A DNA stretch of 21,519 nucleotides, from assembly GCA_965662345.1 (NCBI GenBank), contig CBFIHE010000037.1:1-21519 (forward strand), written 5' to 3'. The DNA is from UBA6049 sp965662345 (GTDB taxonomy: Bacteria; Bacteroidota; Bacteroidia; Flavobacteriales_G; Salibacteraceae). This document shows positions 14,558-21,519 of this stretch, piece by piece. Every line of letters starts with the position of its first letter. The stretch's first letter is position 1. A program made the translations under genes and the position numbers. Below the pieces are notes generated by a model. The model ran no database searches. It was given only the letters and a program-made list of their open reading frames with translations, and was not told where the DNA came from.

Positions 14558-15606
14558 TTCACTGAGATTAAAGGGATGCCTACTTTAAAGCGGTCTTTCG
14601 TTTGTTCAACCACCAATGTTTTATTGCTCACAGACTCTAGTCGCTTACGAATATTATTCAAACCTATTTTGGTGCTATGCTCTTTGGTCTTTTTCAATTG
14701 AAGTGGATTCACAATCCAGAGCATATTAGCTGTTATGTAAACCCGCAGGTGAAGGGGCTTGGCCTTAGATACGATGTTGTGTTTAATTGCATTTTCAGTA
14801 AGAATCTGAAGGCACAAGGCGGGTACCTTGGCCTCTAACTGCTCTTCTGTAAATGTATCAAGCTCAATGTTTAAGCGTTCTTCAAAACGTGTTTCCATCA
14901 TGCTCTTATACGGCTCGAAAAACCTCAACTCTTCTTCCAATCTGAGTAAGTTCTTTTCTCGGTTGTCTAAGATGTTTCTGTAAACGGCAGACAACTCTTT
15001 AAGAAAGCTTCCAGCTCTTTCACGGTCTTCTTGAATGAGTCCGCTCAAGGTATTTAGGTTATTAAACAAGAAATGAGGGTTGATTTGTGTTTTGAGCATG
15101 GTGAATCTAAATTCAGCATTCTCTTTTTCTACCTCTGCCAGTTTACTCACACTTATATTTCTATCTAAAATCACGTTGTAAGCTAGTGTAACGGTGAGTA
15201 ATAACAATAAGAAGAACAGAAAAATTACCAGTCGCAATCCTTCATCCTGAAATGTGAGGTAGCTGCCATCATCCAAATCATAATAACGTACAAGCCTTAG
15301 TAGTATGAAAACAGCTGTACCAAAAACTACTATTAGCAAGCCCTGAAGTGAAAAGCGCTTTCCAGGTTTTCGCCAGCCCATATTTTGATTTAAGCCGTAA
15401 TCTAGGGCTGCCCAAATAGGAAGCATTATCATCCACATCATGATACCTACCATTCCATCTGAACCAAACTCTAGAATAGGAAATGAAGGGTACTTTAGTT
15501 TGAGCACAACCTCTACTAGCGTTTGATAAACCAATGCCATAGAAGCAAAAATGAACCACGCTTTTAGCGATGCAGGATTTATGAGTCGTTCCTTTGATTG
15601 AGACAC
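14554..15606 (-). CDS. LytS-type sensor histidine kinase
   Basis: 350 residues, partner of the LytTR regulator downstream. Four membrane helices (about 13-31, 52-70, 88-107, 125-146) with short loops, so the signal is probably sensed in or at the membrane, or received from a partner. A short coiled coil (150-168) leads to the His_kinase domain with phosphorylated His178 (QINPHFLFNNLNTLSGLI), the N-box LTENAIKHN (269-277) and the G-box region KIGLNNIRKRL. It begins with GTG at 15606; no in-frame ATG precedes the first helix, and the next Met is residue 23, inside the helix. The stop overlaps the regulator ATG by four bases. The upstream gene ends 22 bases earlier. Confidence 0.93.
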   Translation of the reverse strand: MSQSKERLINPASLKAWFIFASMALVYQTLVEVVLKLKYPSFPILEFGSDGMVGIMMWMIMLPIWAALDYGLNQNMGWRKPGKRFSLQGLLIVVFGTAVFILLRLVRYYDLDDGSYLTFQDEGLRLVIFLFFLLLLLTVTLAYNVILDRNISVSKLAEVEKENAEFRFTMLKTQINPHFLFNNLNTLSGLIQEDRERAGSFLKELSAVYRNILDNREKNLLRLEEELRFFEPYKSMMETRFEERLNIELDTFTEEQLEAKVPALCLQILTENAIKHNIVSKAKPLHLRVYITANMLWIVNPLQLKKTKEHSTKIGLNNIRKRLESVSNKTLVVEQTKDRFKVGIPLISVK

Positions 15607-15628
15607 GCACCTAAATTAAGTTAAATGC

Positions 15629-15988
15629 TTAGTTCTTCACCAGTTTATAGGCATCGGCTACATCTCCGTTAACACTTAACTCTACAGTGTAGGCTCCATC
15701 GGGTAAATCGCTGATATCGTACTGAGCGAGTCCTTCATCTTTACGCACGCACTCGCGATACATGGTAATACCATTCGCTGTTTTGATTTTTACCAAAACT
15801 TTAGCGCCTGCATCTTTGCGGTAATTTAGGTAGACAATGGAATCGTTTGTGAATCTAACAGAAGTTTGCACCTCGTTTACGGTAAGTGGAGTCCATTGGT
15901 TTTCTGGAATTACTCTGGGCTCTGGAGATTGAGCCATTGCAAAGACAGAACTAAACAATAAGGATACGATTAATACAGAAGCTTTCAT
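15629..15988 (-). CDS. Small secreted protein of unknown function, first gene of the LytTR operon
   Basis: 119 residues with a clear signal peptide (MKASVLIVSLLFSSVFAMA, cleavage about AMA-QS). The mature part of about 100 residues is predicted beta-rich and ends YDISDLPDGAYTVELSVNGDVADAYKLVKN-like, which recalls the Ig-like or C-terminal sorting-type modules common in Bacteroidota secreted proteins; I cannot assign a family. No lipobox, no Cys pair beyond a single Cys. It lies 22 bases upstream of the kinase, and directly behind the LytTR-type repeats and promoter box, so it would be the first gene of the transcript. It could be a periplasmic signal protein for the kinase or just a target gene. 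Confidence 0.8.
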   Translation of the reverse strand: MKASVLIVSLLFSSVFAMAQSPEPRVIPENQWTPLTVNEVQTSVRFTNDSIVYLNYRKDAGAKVLVKIKTANGITMYRECVRKDEGLAQYDISDLPDGAYTVELSVNGDVADAYKLVKN

Positions 15989-15989
15989 G

Positions 15990-16019
15990 ACGTTTGTTTT
16001 TGAATTTCAAGACAAACGT
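15990..16019. promoter_or_regulatory. 30-bp dyad over the promoter/start region of the LytTR operon
   Basis: ACGTTTGT (15990-15997) and ACAAACGT (16012-16019) form a perfect 8-bp inverted repeat, with a nested TTGAA/TTCAA pair between them (16000-16010). The right arm covers the -7 box and the left arm the bases next to the ATG. It could be a repressor site. The binding protein is unknown. Confidence 0.45.
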
Positions 16020-16020
16020 A
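16013..16020 (-). promoter_or_regulatory. -7 promoter box of the LytTR operon
   Basis: TACGTTTG on the minus strand matches TAnnTTTG, 24 bases before the ATG at 15988, for a leader of about 20 bases. A -33 TTG at the normal distance is not seen, consistent with a promoter that needs an activator bound just upstream. Confidence 0.6.
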
Positions 16021-16055
16021 TTTTGCCTAAGTTCCACCTATAATACGGTCAATTG

Positions 16056-16084
16056 TGACTGGTAGCATCCACATGGTGATTGGT
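16056..16084 (-). promoter_or_regulatory. Putative LytTR-regulator binding site (paired direct repeats)
   Basis: On the minus strand ACCAATCA (16084-16077) and ACCAGTCA (16063-16056) are direct repeats 13 bases apart, a 21-bp period. Identity extends further to GGTTGCTACC and GGATGCTACC. Spacing and sequence resemble the ACC[GA]CT[CT]A-N13 repeats known for the LytTR protein BtsR of E. coli. The site is about 36-64 bases upstream of the -7 box of the operon that encodes a LytTR regulator, a good activator position. Confidence 0.65.
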
Positions 16085-16099
16085 AGCAACCCTTCTAGC

Positions 16100-18772
16100 T
16101 TACAGGTCTAGGCTTAGGGTAATCTGACTTTCATCATCATTCCCCTTGTTTCCTTTGCCGCCAGTTGATGGTAATTCAGGCTCACCTTTAGGTTTACTGC
16201 TATTTTCCTCACCATCATCCTCTGGGGTTTCTTTGGCATCACCTTCATGCGGAAGCGATTCCAATAAATCAATGCTTTTCACCTTGTAAGGTGTTAAGCG
16301 ATTGCCTTTAGCTGCCAACCCTTTTACAGATATGAAATCCTCTAGAATCACTTCCTCATCTTCACGGTCGTTAGAGCGTTTGTCAAACGAAATATTTACT
16401 CTAGGTCTAAAGTCTGTACTAACTACTTCTAGTTGGGTCCCGTCATGCTCATTTAAAAAATTCACCTTTTTATCGGAGTCTTCTACTAAGAAACGCTTCA
16501 CATTGTATTGGTCTTTTTCACCATCCCAATACACCGCAGTAATTGGCTTTTCCTTGTTCCATTTCTCCAAAATGAGGTAGTCTTCCTCAAATTTTGTAGT
16601 AAGCTCAAAACCAGTGAGCTTATAATGACCAGATGAGGTAATTTGAAGAATCTTATCTTCTCCTTTAAAGGCTCCCAGGTATTCGCCTCGCCCATCTGTA
16701 TTTAAGCGCTGCACGGTGTCATCAAACCAAATCTTACGAGCAGGTAAGGTTGATACACCTTCTTCTTTGAGCTGAATTTTGTTTACTGCATGGCGCGTTA
16801 CTATGTTACCACCTGCTCCTCTACCCTTCACAGGCATCTCGGCAAAATCAAAATCGAGCTTTAGCTTGCGTATTTTACCGGTATTTCTGTGAATAACAGA
16901 AACCACCTCAGCTTCTCCGTTGGGGTTAACAGTAAGATAGAGGACTTTGGAATTGGGCGTTCCTTTAGTAAGCGGATACTCCCTATCTCTGGTAATACTT
17001 GTTACTGCGAATCGCTTAGCGCGAATTGGTCCTGAGGCACCATCTTGGTACATCAGATTGTAAATGGTGCGTGTATCACCTTTCTTCCACACACCCACAT
17101 GAATCAAGTCTTTGCCTACAAAAGTCTTGTCTGCAATACGCGTTACTACAAGCGTACCATCTCTCCGGATGCAAATAATATCATCTATATCTGAGCAATC
17201 TGAAATATACTCGCCTTCACCTCGCTTGAGCCCGTGACCCACAAAGCCTTCTTTCAGGTTTGCGTAGAGTTTCACGTTGGAAATAGCAACTTTGGTTGCT
17301 TCAATATTCTCAAACGGTCTAATTTCTGTTTTACGTTCTCTACCCTCACCGTATTTCTTCTTGAGACGCTTGAAGTAATCAATAGCGAATTCAATAAGAT
17401 TGTCTAAGTGGTTATTTACGCGAGCAATTTCATCTTCTAGTGAAGAGATGAAGGTATCGGCTTTTTCCGCATCGTGTTTCGTGATTCTACGCATACGGAT
17501 TTCCATCAACTTCTCGATGTCTTCTTCTGTAACTTCACGAATTAAATGTTTGATGTGAGGTTTCAATAACACCTTAGTAACCTCTTTGGCTTCTTCGTAG
17601 GTTTTTCCATCAAACTCTACATAAATTTTGTTCTCAATGAAGATTTTTTCCAAGGATGCAAAATGCCACTTCTCTTGTAGTTCGCCTAGCTCAATTTGCA
17701 GCTCTAACTTGAGTAAATCTACCGTTTGATCTGCACAAAACTTGAGCATATCGCTCACCCCCAAGAAGTTTGGCCTGTCATCTTCAATAACGGCTGAGTT
17801 GGGTGAAATACTTACTTCACAATCTGTGAAGGCATACAGTGCATCAACCATTTTATCTGGTGAAACCCCAGTAGGTAGGTGAATCAAAATCTCTACATTC
17901 TCTGCAGTGTTATCCTCTATTTTCTTGACTTTTATTTTGCCTTTATCATTAGCCTTAAGGATGTTATCTATCAAAGAAGAGGTTGTGGTGCCGAACGGTA
18001 TTTCAGTTATGCGCAGGAGCTTCTTGTCGTCTATTTCGATTCGAGCACGAACGCGAACTTTCCCGCCACGCAGGCCATCATTATAGTTCTCTGCATCCAT
18101 CATCCCTCCTGTTTGAAAATCAGGAAGGAGTTTGAAGCGTTTGCCTTGCAGGTGTTTGATGCTACAATCTATGAGTTCATTGAAGTTGTGTGGCAGAATT
18201 TTACATGCCATACCCACGGCAATTCCTTCTACGCCCTGAGCTAGTAAGAGCGGAAACTTCATAGGAAGCGTAATTGGCTCATTATTCCTGCCATCGTAGG
18301 ATTTTTGCCAATTTGTGGTTTTGGGATTAAACACCACTTCCAGAGCAAATTTGGTGAGTCGGGCTTCAATGTAACGCGAAGCAGCTGCTCCATCTCCCGT
18401 GTAAATATTACCCCAATTACCTTGTGTATCAATAAGGAGGTCTCTTTGACCCAGCTGAACCATGGCATCTGCAATGGAAGCATCGCCATGCGGGTGATAC
18501 TTCATGGTATTTCCAACAACGTTAGCCACCTTGTTGTAGCGACCATCTTCCAGCTCGCGCATAGAATGTAAGATTCTGCGCTGCACGGGCTTGAGTCCGT
18601 CATTCACATGGGGCACGGCCCGTTCTAAGATTACGTAAGAAGCATAATCGAGAAACCACTCTTCATACATTCCCGACACTTGAATGACCTGGTCTAGCTC
18701 ACCCGCTTCTTTAGCCGTTTGCTCCAGTTCTTCGTCTCTTTCTTCTTCGTTTGGTATATGCTCTTCGCTCAT
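16100..18772 (-). CDS. parC: DNA topoisomerase IV subunit A
   Basis: 890 residues, the DNA-cleaving subunit that with ParE unlinks daughter chromosomes. GLKPVQRRILHSM (59-71) and the winged-helix motif HPHGDASIADAMV (93-105) precede catalytic Tyr134 (AAASRYIEARLT). Tower and coiled-coil regions follow to about 460, then the C-terminal beta-pinwheel. A true GyrA box is absent (a weak KGRGAGG occurs), which favours ParC over GyrA. The last 55 residues are acidic and Gly/Ser/Lys rich, probably disordered. At the quinolone-contact position equal to GyrA Ser83 there is Ala98, with Asp102 at the Asp87 position, as is usual for ParC of this phylum. It follows parE after 47 bases on the same strand; no terminator is visible after its stop. 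Confidence 0.93.
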   Translation of the reverse strand: MSEEHIPNEEERDEELEQTAKEAGELDQVIQVSGMYEEWFLDYASYVILERAVPHVNDGLKPVQRRILHSMRELEDGRYNKVANVVGNTMKYHPHGDASIADAMVQLGQRDLLIDTQGNWGNIYTGDGAAASRYIEARLTKFALEVVFNPKTTNWQKSYDGRNNEPITLPMKFPLLLAQGVEGIAVGMACKILPHNFNELIDCSIKHLQGKRFKLLPDFQTGGMMDAENYNDGLRGGKVRVRARIEIDDKKLLRITEIPFGTTTSSLIDNILKANDKGKIKVKKIEDNTAENVEILIHLPTGVSPDKMVDALYAFTDCEVSISPNSAVIEDDRPNFLGVSDMLKFCADQTVDLLKLELQIELGELQEKWHFASLEKIFIENKIYVEFDGKTYEEAKEVTKVLLKPHIKHLIREVTEEDIEKLMEIRMRRITKHDAEKADTFISSLEDEIARVNNHLDNLIEFAIDYFKRLKKKYGEGRERKTEIRPFENIEATKVAISNVKLYANLKEGFVGHGLKRGEGEYISDCSDIDDIICIRRDGTLVVTRIADKTFVGKDLIHVGVWKKGDTRTIYNLMYQDGASGPIRAKRFAVTSITRDREYPLTKGTPNSKVLYLTVNPNGEAEVVSVIHRNTGKIRKLKLDFDFAEMPVKGRGAGGNIVTRHAVNKIQLKEEGVSTLPARKIWFDDTVQRLNTDGRGEYLGAFKGEDKILQITSSGHYKLTGFELTTKFEEDYLILEKWNKEKPITAVYWDGEKDQYNVKRFLVEDSDKKVNFLNEHDGTQLEVVSTDFRPRVNISFDKRSNDREDEEVILEDFISVKGLAAKGNRLTPYKVKSIDLLESLPHEGDAKETPEDDGEENSSKPKGEPELPSTGGKGNKGNDDESQITLSLDL

Positions 18773-18819
18773 ATGAAATCTTCTTCTAAAAGGTGGGTGA
18801 TGGCGTTCGAATCAATACG

Positions 18820-20685
18820 TTAAGCGGAAAGCAGCTCCTCTTCTAGGTCTTTTTCTACTTTCAAGTTATTGATGATGAATTTTTGACGATCGGGTGTGTT
18901 TTTGCCCATGTAGAATTCCAAGAGTTTAGAAATGGCAGTATCGCTACCAATTACAACAGGGTCTAGGCGTATGTACTCACCTATAAACTCTCTAAACTCA
19001 TCTGGTGATATTTCACCCAACCCTTTAAATCGGGTGATTTCTGGTTTACCTCGTAATTCAGATATGGCACGTTGGCGCTCCTCATCGCTATAGCAATAGA
19101 TTGTTTTTTGTTTGTTTCTCACTCTGAATAGTGGAGTTTCTAGCACATATAAGTGACCATGCTTCACCAAATCTGGAAAGAACTGTAAGAAGAACGTAAT
19201 CAATAGCAAACGGATGTGCATGCCGTCTACATCGGCATCTGTTGCGAGTACCACTTTATTGTAACGGAGTCCATCTAACCCATCTTCAATGTTTAATGCA
19301 GATTGAAGCAAGTTGAATTCCTCATTCTCGTACACCACTTTTTTGGTGAGTCCAAAAGAATTGAGCGGTTTCCCTTTCAGGCTAAAAACTGCCTGCGTAT
19401 TTACATCACGGGCTTTGGTTATAGACCCCGATGCAGAATCACCCTCTGTGATAAAGAGTGTGGTGTCTCCATTGCGTTCATTTTTACCTACATTCAAATG
19501 CAACCTGCAATCGCGCAGTTTCTTGTTGTGTAAGCTCGCTTTCTTGGCACGCTCTTTAGCCAGCTTTTTTATTCCGGCCAAATCTTTTCTCTCGCGTTCT
19601 GCTTGCTGAATGCGCTTGAGTAATGCATCTGCTGTTTCAGGATGGCGATGCAGATAGTTATCTAGCTTGGTTGTTAGAAAGTCTACTACAAACGAACGAA
19701 TAGACGGTCCATCATCTGCTATGTCATTTGAACCCAATTTTGTTTTGGTTTGCGATTCAAACACAGGGTTCATAACCTTTAACGCAATGGCTCCCACCAA
19801 ACCCGATCGAATATCATTTACTTCAAAATTCTTATTGAAGTGATCGCGAATGGTTTTCACGTACGCTTCTCTGAAAGCATTTTGATGGGTACCTCCTTGG
19901 GTAGTGTACTGACCGTTCACAAAAGAGTAATAGTCATCTCCGTATGACTGAGTGATGGTTATGGCTACTTCTATGTCTTCGCCTTCTATGTGTATGATTG
20001 GGACTTGAGGTTCATTAGATAGCTTTTTGCCCATCAAATCTTTTAACCCATTCTCACTTCTAATTTTTTGACCGTTAAAGTTGATCGTAAGCCCTCTATT
20101 CAAATAAGCATAGTTCCAAAGCATCTCCTCCACATACTGCATGCGGTAATTGAACTTAGAGAATAGCTCTTCATCTGGTATGAAGGTAACACGGGTGCCT
20201 TTGCGCTGCGAGGACTCTTCTAAGTCATATTCTTTAACCAGCTCACCGTTCTTGAATTCAGCGGCTTTTACCTTACCATCTCTAAAAGACTCAACTTTAA
20301 AATAGTTGCTCAAGGCATTTACCGCTTTGGTTCCAACACCATTTAATCCAACCGCTTTCTTGAATGCTTTAGAATCGTACTTCCCACCCGTGTTAATTTT
20401 AGAAACAACATCTACTACTTTCCCCAATGGAATGCCCCTACCGTAATCGCGCACTTTTACCGTACCGTCTTTGATGGTAACGTCTATATTCCGACCGTTC
20501 CCCATCACAAACTCATCAATGGAGTTATCGAAAACCTCTTTTAGAAGAATGTAGATTCCATCATCATAAGAAGAGCCATCGCCTAACTTCCCGATATACA
20601 TTCCAGGGCGTAATCGAATGTGCTCGTTCCACTTGAGGGTTCTAATGTTATCTTCTGTGTAATCGGATTTCGTAATCTCTGCCAT
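18820..20685 (-). CDS. parE: DNA topoisomerase IV subunit B
   Basis: ATPase and TOPRIM subunit of topoisomerase IV, 621 residues from the chosen ATG at 20685. GHKL ATP-binding parts: EVFDNSIDE (50-58, Glu50 and Asn54), RDYGRGIP (79-86), GLNGVGTK (113-120); QTKTKLG (312-318) holds the switch Lys. TOPRIM: EGDSASGS (414-421) and DADVDG (483-488); SLKGKPL replaces the PLRGK of gyrase. EGDSASG and lack of the GyrB insert fit ParE. An in-frame ATG at 20763 would add 26 residues with no family match; MAEITKSDYTEDNIRTLKW is where the family starts, and a promoter-like box lies inside the extra stretch. First gene of a parE-parC operon. Confidence 0.92.
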   Translation of the reverse strand: MAEITKSDYTEDNIRTLKWNEHIRLRPGMYIGKLGDGSSYDDGIYILLKEVFDNSIDEFVMGNGRNIDVTIKDGTVKVRDYGRGIPLGKVVDVVSKINTGGKYDSKAFKKAVGLNGVGTKAVNALSNYFKVESFRDGKVKAAEFKNGELVKEYDLEESSQRKGTRVTFIPDEELFSKFNYRMQYVEEMLWNYAYLNRGLTINFNGQKIRSENGLKDLMGKKLSNEPQVPIIHIEGEDIEVAITITQSYGDDYYSFVNGQYTTQGGTHQNAFREAYVKTIRDHFNKNFEVNDIRSGLVGAIALKVMNPVFESQTKTKLGSNDIADDGPSIRSFVVDFLTTKLDNYLHRHPETADALLKRIQQAERERKDLAGIKKLAKERAKKASLHNKKLRDCRLHLNVGKNERNGDTTLFITEGDSASGSITKARDVNTQAVFSLKGKPLNSFGLTKKVVYENEEFNLLQSALNIEDGLDGLRYNKVVLATDADVDGMHIRLLLITFFLQFFPDLVKHGHLYVLETPLFRVRNKQKTIYCYSDEERQRAISELRGKPEITRFKGLGEISPDEFREFIGEYIRLDPVVIGSDTAISKLLEFYMGKNTPDRQKFIINNLKVEKDLEEELLSA

Positions 20686-20705
20686 TGCGGTACTCTTTGA
20701 ACTCG

Positions 20706-20732
20706 TAAAAGTAGCAAAAGCGCGCCCTGCAA
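20706..20732 (-). promoter_or_regulatory. Candidate parE promoter
   Basis: On the minus strand TTG (20732-20730) and TACTTTTA (20713-20706, one mismatch to TAnnTTTG) are 16 bases apart. The start of transcription would be near 20701, leaving a leader of about 15 bases to the ATG at 20685. This favours the shorter ParE. Confidence 0.4.
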
Positions 20733-20866
20733 GGGATTGCGGGGTGAAAGCAGTTATCAACATTTGTTTAGAGTTTTCAAGAAATCGAAAACAAAAAAGG
20801 GCATCTAGATGAAAAGGGCCACAGATGATTCGCTAACTGCGACTATCTCCCTAATGCTCGCGCAAA

Positions 20867-21365
20867 ATGAAAACACAAGAAAACCCAATTCTTTCGCCCT
20901 CAGTAACGCTTGCCATTCATCCATTTTTGAATATTGGTTCTTCCAATGACGAACGCTTTTTAAGTGAAGGGGTTTCCCGTGTAATAGCTGATTCTTTGTG
21001 TGGCCTGCAAGGACTAAATGTAATCTCGGTTAATTCATCTTACGGTAGCCCAAATCACTCAGATAATTGAAGAAGAATCGCTGTTCACAGATCCAAAGTT
21101 GGCCTTGGAGTCTTATGCCAATCGATTAATGCTAGACCCAAATATTCTGTCTTATTGCCTTTCAGAACACATGAAAGTGACTTTTGCAGAATGGGTTATG
21201 GACAAACGTTTAAGACGCTTTGAAGAGTTGTATCGCTCAAATCCAGAGTCGAGTTTATTGTCTTTAGCCTTTGAATCGGGCTTTCCTAGCAAGTATGCCT
21301 TTAAACATACTTTTTCTGATAAGTATGGTATGAGTCCAGAAGCTTGGGTACGGGTTAACTCGTGA
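20867..21365 (+). pseudogene. Remnant of an AraC-type regulator with TolB-like N-terminal domain, middle deleted
   Basis: First piece (20867-21070): residues VTLAIHPFLNIGSSNDERFLSEGVSRVIADSL to VNSSYG resemble the TolB-like/adenylate-cyclase N-domain (AVLPFxN, dG-ed-l). It then runs out of frame and stops at 21068. Second piece, in another frame from about 21045 to TGA-free TGA stop at 21363: AQITQIIEEESLFTDPKLALE, then an AraC helix-turn-helix ending LAFESGFPSKYAFKHTFSDKYGMSPEAW. Full proteins of this layout carry several hundred residues (TPR or other sensor repeats and often a membrane helix) between the two parts; here they are joined in about 20 bases. A deletion with loss of frame explains this. 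The HTH piece has no good start codon of its own (TTG 21099). Confidence 0.7.
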
Positions 21366-21400
21366 ACAGGGTTGAAGAACTCGAGAAATCTACTGGTTTT

Positions 21401-21440
21401 CTGAGGTGCAGATGCTGAAACAAGTTCAGCATGACGGGTT
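21401..21440. repeat. REP-like palindrome
   Basis: ATGCTGAA (21412-21419) and TTCAGCAT (21425-21432) form a perfect hairpin with a 5-base ACAAG loop, with GTGCAG before and GACGGGTT after. The minus-strand translation reads RHAELVSAS, a phrase seen in many spurious Bacteroidota open frames and the mark of a dispersed repeat. Located right after the AraC remnant. Confidence 0.7.
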
Positions 21441-21519
21441 AAGGAAGATTCCAATGTATAAGGGCCTCCCTGAATTTGATTAAAGGTCTTCTCTTGTTCT
21501 TTCCTTTTTCTTGATAAAA

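Noticed and set aside
20686..20763. Longer ParE start at 20763
   Set aside because: The extra 26 residues do not resemble the family, and a promoter-like pair lies within that stretch.
21152..21454. 100-residue minus-strand frame containing RHAELVSAS
   Set aside because: This is the well-known spurious translation of a dispersed palindromic repeat and it runs antisense to the AraC helix-turn-helix.
21441..21519. C-terminus of a minus-strand gene entering from the right edge (about 26 codons, ending HWNLP)
   Set aside because: The frame is too short to judge and other frames are equally open; no motif, so not reported as a gene.

Overview
The window looks like chromosomal DNA of a member of the Bacteroidota, most likely of the Flavobacteriales lineage. 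The reasons are several start-proximal TAnnTTTG boxes (the phylum's -7 promoter element), a BlaI/M56-TonB pair, LytTR two-component genes, lipoboxes typical of the phylum, an Ala at the quinolone Ser position of ParC, and a REP-like palindrome whose spurious translation reads RHAELVSAS. No rRNA, tRNA, CRISPR array or complete insertion sequence was seen. The genus cannot be fixed from sequence alone.

Layout. 1-230: tail of an unidentified protein and a strong terminator. 514-2638: dinB (DNA polymerase IV) divergent from an XRE-type repressor with a self-cleaving S24/LexA-like domain. 2684-5492: three tightly packed CoA-metabolism genes, paaG-like isomerase, 3-hydroxyacyl-CoA dehydrogenase and menB, closed by a terminator shared with the convergent helicase gene dbpA (5563-6873). 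7064-9095: a decayed lipoprotein/two-component-propeller sensor gene with one frameshift and three in-frame stops. 9156-10846: blaI and an M56 metallopeptidase-TonB gene behind a regular four-half-site operator. The M56 gene carries a frameshift and crosses a 9-N scaffold gap flanked by identical 78-bp copies, which is an assembly artefact. 11032-11637: Mn-type superoxide dismutase with its own promoter and terminator.

11690-16084 (minus strand) is the most distinctive part. It is a compact five-gene set: small secreted protein, LytS-like histidine kinase, LytTR response regulator, lipoprotein made of five tandem starch/glycogen-binding-like modules with no enzyme domain, and a small membrane protein. 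The kinase, regulator and lipoprotein genes overlap by four bases each. Upstream lies a pair of direct repeats with the geometry of a LytTR binding site (8 bp, 13-bp gap, 8 bp), a TACGTTTG promoter box and a large dyad. This suggests a self-regulated sensory unit built around glucan binding at the cell surface.

16100-20685: parE-parC (topoisomerase IV). 20867-21365: remnant of an AraC-type regulator that has lost its middle, followed by a REP-like palindrome. Intact housekeeping genes thus alternate with three damaged signalling genes (the propeller sensor, the M56 protein and the AraC regulator).
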